A DNA stretch of 64,000 nt from DYFT01 sp041695085 (GTDB taxonomy: Bacteria > Bacteroidota > Ignavibacteria > UBA10030). The stretch spans positions 62,001 through 126,000 of the forward strand of contig JBGFRO010000027.1 in the NCBI GenBank assembly GCA_041695085.1, in the 5' to 3' direction. Shown here one piece after another: positions 17,110-25,912 of the stretch (its first letter is position 1; each line of letters opens with the position of its first letter). The notes below the pieces were generated by a model, which did not search any database, was not told the origin of the DNA, and was given only the letters and a program-made list of their open reading frames with translations. The translations under genes were made by a program, and so were the position numbers.

Positions 17110-18036
17110 TCAGTTGATCTTCTTGCTCGCTTCGAAGAGGATCTTTTTTTCTTCCTCCGTCAGGCTCTGGTAACCGCCCCGGCTGATCTTGTCGAGAATC
17201 TCATCGATTTGTTTTTGTGCGATGTCGTTTTCTTTCTTCGGCGCGTCGCGAAGATCGTACACCTTCGCGTCAACGATGTCTTCGTACTGCCGGTCCGTTT
17301 TGCGCGTCGTCTTTGAGTTGACCCACCACCTTAGGCGGTCATATGCATGCTCGAACGGCATACGGCGGCCGTCATACAACACGTAGACATAACCGGCCAA
17401 GGCTCCTCCCAAATGAGCGAGGTTGGCTATGGCACTGTCCCCACCGATCGCGAAAACACCGAGAAGGATAAGTCCGGCTACGAAGTACTTCGCCTTGATC
17501 GGGAGCAAAAAATACAAAAAAATGTAGCGATCGGGAAAGAGCATCGCGAACGCGACCATCACGCCGTACACGGCCCCGGATGCGCCGACGGTGGGTATTC
17601 CGTAACCGAGCCCATCCACGACGGAGGTTGGTTCCAGCACAGGGGCGAGAAGCAACTGCGTCACTCCCGCCGCGACGCCGCAGATCAAATAAAAGATCAA
17701 GAACTTCCGTGAACCCCACACGTGCTCCACCTCCATCCCGAACATCCATAAGCCGAAGAACATGTTAAAAAGGAGATGGATGAAATCTGCATGCATAAAC
17801 TGATAGGTAAGGAGCTGCCACGGATAGAATCCGTACCCGAGCGGCATGAGACCGAGATAGTAATTGAACAGGTATCCCAACGGCATGCCGCCGAGCGTGA
17901 AAAGCTTCCCGCCCAGGCCGAGAATCAGAAAGACCGATCCATTAATGATCATCATCCATTTGATCACCGGCGGAAAGAACTGGAATCCGCCGAACATGGA
18001 AGGACGATAGTAATTACCGGAACCGTAATTCGACAT
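17110..18036 (-). CDS. Rhomboid family intramembrane serine protease
   Basis: 308 residues, ATG 18036. About six transmembrane segments. The catalytic Ser is in GASGAVYG and the His in NLAHLGGALAG, with the conserved HLLFNMFFGLWMFG helix before them. The C-terminal about 90 residues are soluble and charged, ending with a helical DEILDKISRGGYQSLTEEEKKILFEASKK motif that is common in rhomboids of the Bacteroidota/Chlorobi lineage. It should cleave membrane-protein substrates within the bilayer; the substrates are unknown. Confidence 0.95.
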   Translation of the reverse strand: MSNYGSGNYYRPSMFGGFQFFPPVIKWMMIINGSVFLILGLGGKLFTLGGMPLGYLFNYYLGLMPLGYGFYPWQLLTYQFMHADFIHLLFNMFFGLWMFGMEVEHVWGSRKFLIFYLICGVAAGVTQLLLAPVLEPTSVVDGLGYGIPTVGASGAVYGVMVAFAMLFPDRYIFLYFLLPIKAKYFVAGLILLGVFAIGGDSAIANLAHLGGALAGYVYVLYDGRRMPFEHAYDRLRWWVNSKTTRKTDRQYEDIVDAKVYDLRDAPKKENDIAQKQIDEILDKISRGGYQSLTEEEKKILFEASKKIN

Positions 18037-18117
18037 GTGAGAGAAAGTTATGATGAAAATCTTGGATGAGCGGAGGAAAAGAATTGGAGTTTATCTCTTC
18101 CGACCGATCCTTTCCGA

Positions 18118-19383
18118 TCATTTATCGTTCAGTGCTGCAACGCCGGGAAGCGTCTTTCCTTCGAGGAACTCCAAGGACGCTCCACCGCCGGTAGAAACGT
18201 GCGATACTTTCGATTCGAGTCCGGCCTTTGCGATGGCGGAGGCTGAGTCGCCACCACCGATGATCGTGACGGCACCGCTGGCCGTTGCATCCGCCAACGC
18301 CTGTGCGATGGCATTCGTTCCCGCGGCGAAATTCTCCATTTCAAACACGCCCATCGGACCGTTCCACACAACCGTCCTGGCCTTACGGATTTCGTCGCGA
18401 TAGAGTTGCACCGTTGCCGGACCGATATCGAGCCCTTGCCAGTCGGGAGGAATCGCATTCACCTCAACGGTTTTGCGGTTCGCGTTGTTGTCGAAGGCAT
18501 CCGCCACGACACAATCGACCGGCAGGAGGAGCTTGATCTTGCGCGCCCGCGCATCGTCGAGGATCTTCTTCGCCATCTCGATGCGATCTTCTTCGAGCAA
18601 CGATCTTCCTATTTCCAAACCCTGAGCCTTGTAGAAGGTAAACATCATCCCTCCCCCAATCAAGAGCGCATCCACTTTGTCCATAAGGTTTTGAATGACA
18701 TCGATTTTGCCGGAGATCTTCGCTCCACCGATGATGGCAACGTACGGCTTCGCGGGGGAACTGACCGCTCGATTCAGATACAGTAGTTCTTTCTCCATCA
18801 GGAAACCCGCCACAGCCGGAAGGAACCTTGCCACCGTCTCCGTCGAAGCGTGTGCGCGGTGAGCCGATCCAAACGCATCGTTCACGAACACATCGGCATA
18901 GCTCGCCAACTCTTTTGCCATCGCTTCGCGTTCGCTTGCATCTTTCGAGGTCTCCTGCTTGTGGAACCGTGTGTTCTCCAGCATCAGCACTTCACCTACA
19001 GCCAGTGCATCGACTGATGCTTTGGCTTCCGGGCCGATGGCCGCTGGGGCGAGCTTCACCGGCTTGTTGAGGAGTTGCGACAGTCGTTCGGCGACCGGTT
19101 TCATCCGGTGGTTGCCTTCGATAAACTTTGCCTCATCGAATGGCTTCCCTTCCTTCTCAGCCTTCTCGCGTGCTTTCTGAACGTCCTTTTTGGGATCACC
19201 GAGGTGAGACATCAGAACGAGATAACGCGGTTGCTGTTCGAGAATGTACTGAATAGTGGGGAGTGCAGCGCGTATGCGGATGTCGTCCTGCACGACGCCG
19301 TTTTTCATCGGGACATTGAAATCGACGCGCATCAACACGCGCTTATTCTTCAGGTTAAGGTCACGGACCGTTTTCTTGTTCAT
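18118..19383 (-). CDS. pgk: Phosphoglycerate kinase
   Basis: 421 residues from ATG 19383, where the alignment begins (MNKKTVRDLNLKNKRVLMRVDFNVP). Substrate-binding RVDFNVP, SHLGDP, ENTRFH and the C-terminal nucleotide loop GGGDSASA are all present. Glycolysis: 1,3-bisphosphoglycerate + ADP to 3-phosphoglycerate + ATP. The length is slightly above the usual 390-400, with an insertion QKAREKAEKEGKPFDEAKF after SHLGDPKKD, typical of this lineage. It follows gapA on the same strand with a hairpin in between. Confidence 0.97.
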   Translation of the reverse strand: MNKKTVRDLNLKNKRVLMRVDFNVPMKNGVVQDDIRIRAALPTIQYILEQQPRYLVLMSHLGDPKKDVQKAREKAEKEGKPFDEAKFIEGNHRMKPVAERLSQLLNKPVKLAPAAIGPEAKASVDALAVGEVLMLENTRFHKQETSKDASEREAMAKELASYADVFVNDAFGSAHRAHASTETVARFLPAVAGFLMEKELLYLNRAVSSPAKPYVAIIGGAKISGKIDVIQNLMDKVDALLIGGGMMFTFYKAQGLEIGRSLLEEDRIEMAKKILDDARARKIKLLLPVDCVVADAFDNNANRKTVEVNAIPPDWQGLDIGPATVQLYRDEIRKARTVVWNGPMGVFEMENFAAGTNAIAQALADATASGAVTIIGGGDSASAIAKAGLESKVSHVSTGGGASLEFLEGKTLPGVAALNDK

Positions 19384-19488
19384 TGTTGTTCTTTCGGAAG
19401 TGTCCACTGCCGGGAAAGGATCCATCAGCACTCCTCCTCCCCTACTGCTGCCGAGCCGTTCAGATATGTCTCCTCGGGAGGCGGTTTG

Positions 19489-19528
19489 GGAATAAAGAGG
19501 GCTGTGCACGTTGGGACGCACACAGCCC
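19489..19528 (-). terminator. Hairpin between gapA and pgk (terminator or attenuator)
   Basis: On the minus strand GGGCTGTG...CACAGCCC (19528-19499, about 14-base interior that can pair partly) is followed by TCTTTATT. It lies 50 bases beyond the gapA stop and 115 before pgk, so it may reduce transcription into pgk. Confidence 0.5.
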
Positions 19529-19578
19529 GTTTCAGTTTGATTCGATACCCACCTTTCAATCTTCCATCCCCACCATCA

Positions 19579-20643
<1,065 letters not shown>

Positions 20644-20704
20644 GGAAAACCTCCGGGACTTAGTAGATTCGTTCGAGAGGAGAAAAACGCATAAAAAATG
20701 CGCA

Positions 20705-20735
20705 AAAAGGTAGACACAAATGGGGTGAAAGTCAA
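20705..20735 (-). promoter_or_regulatory. Predicted gapA promoter
   Basis: Minus strand: TTG (20735-20733), 20 bases, TACCTTTT (20712-20705), about 60 bases before the gapA ATG. It fits the recurring TTG-N20-TAnnTT pattern. Confidence 0.5.
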
Positions 20736-20739
20736 GGAA

Positions 20740-20940
20740 ACCGCTGAGGAATACGCGCCGGGGGACCGGTGAGTGTCTACGAGCGTGCGAACCCGGCGCC
20801 CGAGCATCTCAAAAACGGAAATGAGAAGATGAGGCTCGACCGACATGGAATACTCGATGGTCGTGTAAGGATTGAAAGGTTGGCATGAAAGTCTCTTCCA
20901 TATCTCTGTCGAAACAAAGGAATGTTCATTCGCAATTTGG
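20740..20940 (-). pseudogene. Remnant of a type IX-style C-terminal sorting domain
   Basis: Reading the minus strand in two frames gives YGRDFHAN then PFNPYTTIEYS...ISVFEMLGRRVRTLVD..RSPGAYSS. This is the N-P-F-N-P, VFDMLGREV and SPGxYxx pattern of secretion-system sorting domains. One base is missing within the NPFNP codons (near 20880), and the end of the domain (GVYFYRL) is gone. The rest of the gene is not seen; comF starts at once upstream. It fills most of the 323-base gap between comF and gapA, and the gapA promoter lies just beyond its broken end. Confidence 0.72.
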
Positions 20941-20966
20941 GAACTTGGCGATCGAGGTTCAACGGA

Positions 20967-21731
20967 TTATTCTGCTAGCGCCACCGCTGCTGCAATTGCT
21001 CGCTCCGCACCGGCCTTCTTCAAAGCAGTTGCACAACTGATAATAGTCGATCCGGTGGTCAAAACATCATCAACGATGATCACGGATTTTCCCTTCACCA
21101 CGGCTCTGCGGGAGGAGATCACGTCGAACGCATCTTCCATGTTCTTTTTCCGCTCTTCCAATGCGAGGGTGGTTTGACTTACCGTGAAACGGGTCCGCTG
21201 CAGGATATCAGTCCGGAGCTCGCACTTCATCACCGTCTGCATGCCGCGGGCGATCGCCTCGGCCTGATTATAACCCCGCTCTCTCAGTTTGCGTCGGTGA
21301 AGAGGAACCGGTATGAGGAGATCAGCCTCGATGCCGAGTTCAACGACTCTTTGCCCCAGCTGCTCTCCCAAATCACGTCCCACTTTCTGGAAGCCCTGAT
21401 ACTTGAGGGCGTGCACCAGATGTTGAAACGCCCCCTCTTTTTCGAACACAAAGAGCGAAACAAGGTCGAAAATCGCGCCGGAAGCTACGACCTTCTCACG
21501 CGATTCCAAGTAGAGGGGGAGCGTTGGAGTTACGCGCGGAATCGAGTCCCAGCAGGAGCGACAAAGTTGTTCCCTGCCGTTGGGGAGACGGCTTGAGCAG
21601 GCAAGACAGGTCGGAGGGTAAATGAAATCGAGGACGGTGTCAGCAAGGGAACGAAGCGATGTTCCGAAGGAGGTTGTCAAGCGAAACACCCAACTAACAA
21701 GTGTTCTTTTTTGCCAGACGCTCAATTTCAT
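20967..21731 (-). CDS. ComF-family phosphoribosyltransferase-like protein
   Basis: 254 residues from ATG 21731 (the frame is open to a TTG at 21755). An N-terminal zinc-ribbon-like four-cysteine motif (PPTCLACSSR...LCRSCW) and a C-terminal type I phosphoribosyltransferase domain with the PRPP loop VIIVDDVLTTGST. ComF proteins take part in DNA uptake in competent bacteria, and GntX relatives have other roles; the reaction is not established. The start overlaps the 3' end of uvrB by 38 bases, so the two are co-transcribed. Confidence 0.88.
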   Translation of the reverse strand: MKLSVWQKRTLVSWVFRLTTSFGTSLRSLADTVLDFIYPPTCLACSSRLPNGREQLCRSCWDSIPRVTPTLPLYLESREKVVASGAIFDLVSLFVFEKEGAFQHLVHALKYQGFQKVGRDLGEQLGQRVVELGIEADLLIPVPLHRRKLRERGYNQAEAIARGMQTVMKCELRTDILQRTRFTVSQTTLALEERKKNMEDAFDVISSRRAVVKGKSVIIVDDVLTTGSTIISCATALKKAGAERAIAAAVALAE

Positions 21732-23712
21732 CGCGCAATTCCACAGCGCGCTCAAACTCCAGATCCTTCGCGGCTCGCACCATCTCGACGCGGAGTTCTT
21801 CGATCAGGTCTTTCCTCTGTTCGTCGGAGAGGTACTTGACGACGGTGTCCGATACTACCGAAGCCTTCATCCGTTCCTTGCGTTGCTCGCGCATCATCTT
21901 GACATCCGCTACGGCAGTGGCGGCAAGAACTTCTTCGACCGATTTGTAAATCGTGACGGGGGTAATGCCGTGCTCGGCATTGTACTGAAGCTGTTTCTCG
22001 CGACGCCGGTTCGTCTCTTCGATCATTCGTTGCATCGAGCCGGTAACGGTGTCGGCATAGAGAATGACTTTACCATGGACGTTGCGGGCGGTGCGTCCGG
22101 CCGTCTGGATGAGCGATCGATCCGAACGAAGGAAGCCCTCTTTGTCCGCGTCAATAATGGCGACGAGGGAGACCTCGGGAAGGTCCAATCCCTCGCGTAG
22201 GAGGTTCACCCCCACAAGAACGTCGAAGTCCCCCAGCCGGAGGTCGCGCAGAATCTCCACTCGCTCCAACGCGTCGACCTCGGAATGGATGTAGCGAACC
22301 TTGACGCCGATGTCGGTCAGATATTCCGTCAGGTCCTCCGCCATGCGTTTGGTCAGCGTCGTCACCAGCACGCGTTCCTTTCTTTGGGCGCGCGTGCGGA
22401 TCTCGGCAATCAGATCATCGATCTGATGCTTGCTTGGTCGTACCTCCACTTCCGGATCGACCAATCCTGTCGGACGGATCACCTGCTCCACCACGACGCC
22501 TTTGCACTTCTCCAGCTCATACTCTCCCGGCGTCGCGCTGACGAAGATGATCTGATGCACCATCGATTCCCACTCTTCAAATGTGAGGGGGCGGTTATCG
22601 AGGGCCGAGGGGAGCCGGAAGCCGTATTGAACGAGTGTTTCTTTCCTTGAGCGGTCGCCGTGCCACATGCCGCGAATCTGCGGCACGGTCACATGCGATT
22701 CGTCGATCACCGTCAGGAAATCCTTCGGAAAGTAATCGAGCAGACAGTACGGTCGCGAGCCCGGAGGCCGGCCGGCAAGGTGGCGAGAGTAGTTTTCGAT
22801 ACCGGAACAGTAGCCGATCTCGCGCATCATCTCCATGTCGAATCGTGTTCGCTGCTCGAGCCGTTGCGCTTCGAGGAGTTTGCCTTGAGAACGGAGTTCG
22901 CTCAGCCTCTCGCGCAGCTCCGCCTTAATGGACGTCAGCGCGCGTTCAATGCTCGGTCGGGTCGTGACAAATTGCTTTGCAGGATAAATCACGTCATAGT
23001 CCGTTTCCGCAAGTATCTTGCCATCCACTCTGTTGATGGAGGAGAGCCGCTCAATTTCATCACCGAAGAACTCGATGCGAACAGCTTCTTCGCTCTCATA
23101 TCCCGGAATGACCTCGACAACATCCCCCCTCACCCGAAACGAGCCGCGGGTGAATTCGTAGTCGTTCCGTGTGTAGAGCATATCGAGGAGTTTCTTGAGC
23201 ACCTGCTGGCGCGAGATCTGCTGGCCTTTGCGGAGCGGAAGCGTTTGCGACAACCATTCCTCCGGCGCCCCGATGCCGTAGATGCAGCTCACCGATGCGA
23301 CGACGATGACGTTGGGGTCACCGCTCAACAACGCGCTGGTTGCCCGTAGACGAAGACGGTCGATTTCATCGTTAATGGAGGAATCCTTTGCGATATACGT
23401 ATCCGTCGTCGGGACGTACGCCTCCGGCTGATAGTAATCGTAGTAACTGATAAAGAACTCGACGCGATTGTTCGGAAAGAAACTCCTGAACTCCGCATAC
23501 AACTGCGCGGCGAGGGTCTTATTATGCGACATCACCAACACCGGTTTGCTGATGTGCTGGATGACGTTGGAGATGGTGAAGGTCTTTCCGCTTCCCGTCA
23601 CGCCCAACAACGTTTGATACTTGTCGCCGCGCTGAACTCCTTCGGTCAATTGACGGATCGCTTCCGGTTGGTCACCGCTTGGTTTGTAGTCAGAAATGAG
23701 TTGATAAGGCAC
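21694..23712 (-). CDS. uvrB: Excinuclease ABC subunit B
   Basis: 672 residues, GTG start at 23712. All landmarks are present: N-terminal SDYKPSGDQP, Walker A GVTGSGKT, β-hairpin region (YYDYYQPEAYVP), DEFH-equivalent VIDESHVT, motif VI QTAGRTARN and the C-terminal UVR domain (LRVEMVRAAKDLEFERAVELRDEI). Nucleotide excision repair with UvrA and UvrC. Full length for the family. Confidence 0.98.
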   Translation of the reverse strand: MPYQLISDYKPSGDQPEAIRQLTEGVQRGDKYQTLLGVTGSGKTFTISNVIQHISKPVLVMSHNKTLAAQLYAEFRSFFPNNRVEFFISYYDYYQPEAYVPTTDTYIAKDSSINDEIDRLRLRATSALLSGDPNVIVVASVSCIYGIGAPEEWLSQTLPLRKGQQISRQQVLKKLLDMLYTRNDYEFTRGSFRVRGDVVEVIPGYESEEAVRIEFFGDEIERLSSINRVDGKILAETDYDVIYPAKQFVTTRPSIERALTSIKAELRERLSELRSQGKLLEAQRLEQRTRFDMEMMREIGYCSGIENYSRHLAGRPPGSRPYCLLDYFPKDFLTVIDESHVTVPQIRGMWHGDRSRKETLVQYGFRLPSALDNRPLTFEEWESMVHQIIFVSATPGEYELEKCKGVVVEQVIRPTGLVDPEVEVRPSKHQIDDLIAEIRTRAQRKERVLVTTLTKRMAEDLTEYLTDIGVKVRYIHSEVDALERVEILRDLRLGDFDVLVGVNLLREGLDLPEVSLVAIIDADKEGFLRSDRSLIQTAGRTARNVHGKVILYADTVTGSMQRMIEETNRRREKQLQYNAEHGITPVTIYKSVEEVLAATAVADVKMMREQRKERMKASVVSDTVVKYLSDEQRKDLIEELRVEMVRAAKDLEFERAVELRDEIERLAKKNTC

Positions 23713-23971
23713 TGTACGAAAACTCCGAGCTTAATAGCAAAGGGAAAATTCCGAATTTCAAGATCCAAATTCCAAAATCTGCCGCAAACCCGCTCCACTC
23801 TTTGATGGTCATCGTCAAGAGATTCTTCGTCGCTTCGTTCCTGGAGCGCCTTCCTGTTTAGATGTGGAGAATACCACCCCGCAGACCTGCACGCCCGAGC
23901 ACGCCTCAATATACTCCTTGCTTGAGCAGGGTGCAAGATGCCAACCTGTAGCCGTCTGCACTTCCGATCTG

Positions 23972-24002
23972 TTGCTTCACTCTCCACTCTTTACTACTTT
24001 TG
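23972..24002 (+). promoter_or_regulatory. Predicted promoter of the lipoprotein/M16 operon
   Basis: TTG (23972-23974), 20 bases, TACTTTTG (23995-24002). The -7 box ends only 10 bases before the ATG at 24012, so the message would be nearly leaderless. The rest of the 23713-24011 gap shows nothing else. Confidence 0.5.
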
Positions 24003-24011
24003 CTCCCGTCT

Positions 24012-24350
24012 ATGCAGGCTGCCTCGACATTCACAATCCTCCTTGCAGTTACGATTCTCCTTTTCACCATCGCATGCCGGAACGAGGAGAAATCGACAAA
24101 CCACGACACAGAACGCCTCGCCTCCATTTATGCGCAGCTTCTCTTACTCCACGAACGGTTGCGCACACAACCCCCGCAACTCGATTCACTTGAGTATCGC
24201 CGACGGCTTCAATATCTCCTCGATTCGACGAACTACACCGAAGAACGGCTCACACGCGACATCGAACGCGAATTGAGGACGATAGATGACGCCCGCCGGT
24301 TCTACGATCGCGTGGCTGCCCTTCTTGAACAACAACGACACAATCCGTAA
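24012..24350 (+). CDS. Small lipoprotein, DUF4296-like
   Basis: 112 residues from ATG 24012. Signal peptide with lipobox TIAC (about residue 22), then an all-helical charged region: RLASIYAQLLLLHERL, YRRRLQYLLDSTNYTEERLTRDIERELR, RRFYDRVAALLEQQ. This order (IYAxLLLxHE... LDSxxYTxExF... FYxxVxxxL) resembles DUF4296 lipoproteins of Bacteroidota, whose function is unknown. It lies 24 bases before the M16 gene and is probably co-transcribed. No clear ribosome site, in line with an almost leaderless start. Confidence 0.72.
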   Translation: MQAASTFTILLAVTILLFTIACRNEEKSTNHDTERLASIYAQLLLLHERLRTQPPQLDSLEYRRRLQYLLDSTNYTEERLTRDIERELRTIDDARRFYDRVAALLEQQRHNP

Positions 24351-24374
24351 TCTCTATCGTCAAGGAACTTCCTT

Positions 24375-25865
24375 ATGAAATGCTTCCCCCGTATGATCTT
24401 CCTTTTCCTTTTTGTGACCTGCGGGCTCTTCGCGCAGGATGGATTCAAAGCGGTGCAGGATCAGGTGGTCGAATACACCCTCAAAAACGGGTTGAAGTTT
24501 CTCCTCCTGCCGCGCCACGACGCGCCCGTTGTTTCATTTCATACGTATGTCAACGTCGGCGCGGTCAATGAGGATCGAGGGATCACCGGCCTTGCACACA
24601 TCTTCGAACATCTCGCGTTCAAAGGAACCAGCGACATCGGCACGAAGGATTACCGAAAAGAGAAAGTTGCTCTCGAAGCTCTCGACAAAGCCTGGACCGC
24701 TCTGCGCGCCGAGGAAGCGAAGGGATCGCGTGCCGACACGGTCAAGCTCATGCAACTGCGCGCTGCGTTCGAGAAAGCTCAGGAGGAGGCTTCACAGCTC
24801 GTGGAAAATGGAGAATTCGACCGGGCGATTGAGGAACAAGGGGGCGTGGGACTCAACGCCAGTACCGGGGCCGATGCGACACAGTATTACTTCAGCCTTC
24901 CCTCCAACAAACTCGAGCTCTGGTTCTCGCTCGAATCTGCCCGCTTCTACGATCCTGTCATCCGCGACTTCTACAAAGAAAAAGATGTGGTGATGGAAGA
25001 GCGCCGCATGCGTACGGAGAGCAATCCGATCGGGAAACTCGTTGAGGAGTTTCTTGCCGTCGCCTTCAAAGCGCACCCGTATCGCGATCCGGTCATCGGC
25101 CATATGTCCGATCTCAAGGGCATCACGCGCGAAGAAGCGATCGCGTTTTTCAAAAAGTATTACATTCCTTCCAACATGGTCGTGGCCATCGTGGGGGACG
25201 CCGACCCGCGCGTGGTGGTGCAACTGGCTCATCGCTACTTTGATCGATTGCCGGATCGACCGAAGCCATCCGAAGTGCGCACAGTAGAACCGCCTCAGAA
25301 GAGTGAGCGACGTGTCGTTCTCTTTGAACAATCACAACGATACCTTCTGGTCGGATACAAAAAGGGGAGCGCCACACATCCTGACGATGCCGTCTACGAC
25401 ATGATCTCCGACATCCTGAGTTCCGGAAGAACCTCGCGTCTCTACAAATCGCTGGTGCGGGACAAGAAGATCGCGGTGCAAGCCTCAGGTTTCTCGGGCT
25501 TCCCCGGAACGAAATTTCCGAATCTCTTCGCGTTCTTCGTGATTCCCGCTCAGGAAAAAACCAACGAGGAATGTCTCGCTGCCGTAGAGGAGGAGATCGA
25601 GAAGCTGAAGACGGAACGAGTAGGCGAAGACGAATTGAAACGAGTCAAGACAAAGGCGAGGGCAAATCTGATTCGCTCCCTTGCCTCCAACGCCGGCATG
25701 GCGGGACAGTTGACGTACTACCAAATGGTATATGGTGATTGGCGCGAGCTCTTTCGTTCGCTCGATAAGCTCAACGCCGTGACCGCCGACGACATCCAAC
25801 GAGTCTCGAAGGAGATCTTTGTCAACACGAACCGCACCATCGGCATGATTGAACCGGCCAAGTGA
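24375..25865 (+). CDS. M16 family zinc peptidase, catalytically intact (second pair)
   Basis: 496 residues. Signal peptide about 1-20 (GLFAQ). The inverted zinc motif HIFEH (75-79) lies in GLAHIFEHLAFKGT. An insertion of about 60 charged residues (EALDKAWTALRAEEAKGSRADTVK...) sits between the zinc motif and the QGGVGLNASTGADATQYYF strand, as in many single-lobe exported M16 enzymes. The C-lobe RTSRLYKSLVRDKKIA motif is intact. It is followed 47 bases on by its degenerate paralogue. Confidence 0.94.
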   Translation: MKCFPRMIFLFLFVTCGLFAQDGFKAVQDQVVEYTLKNGLKFLLLPRHDAPVVSFHTYVNVGAVNEDRGITGLAHIFEHLAFKGTSDIGTKDYRKEKVALEALDKAWTALRAEEAKGSRADTVKLMQLRAAFEKAQEEASQLVENGEFDRAIEEQGGVGLNASTGADATQYYFSLPSNKLELWFSLESARFYDPVIRDFYKEKDVVMEERRMRTESNPIGKLVEEFLAVAFKAHPYRDPVIGHMSDLKGITREEAIAFFKKYYIPSNMVVAIVGDADPRVVVQLAHRYFDRLPDRPKPSEVRTVEPPQKSERRVVLFEQSQRYLLVGYKKGSATHPDDAVYDMISDILSSGRTSRLYKSLVRDKKIAVQASGFSGFPGTKFPNLFAFFVIPAQEKTNEECLAAVEEEIEKLKTERVGEDELKRVKTKARANLIRSLASNAGMAGQLTYYQMVYGDWRELFRSLDKLNAVTADDIQRVSKEIFVNTNRTIGMIEPAK

Positions 25866-25912
25866 CCCGATTCGTATCTTCCGGGCGAAAACGTCATCAA
25901 GGAGATTCAACT

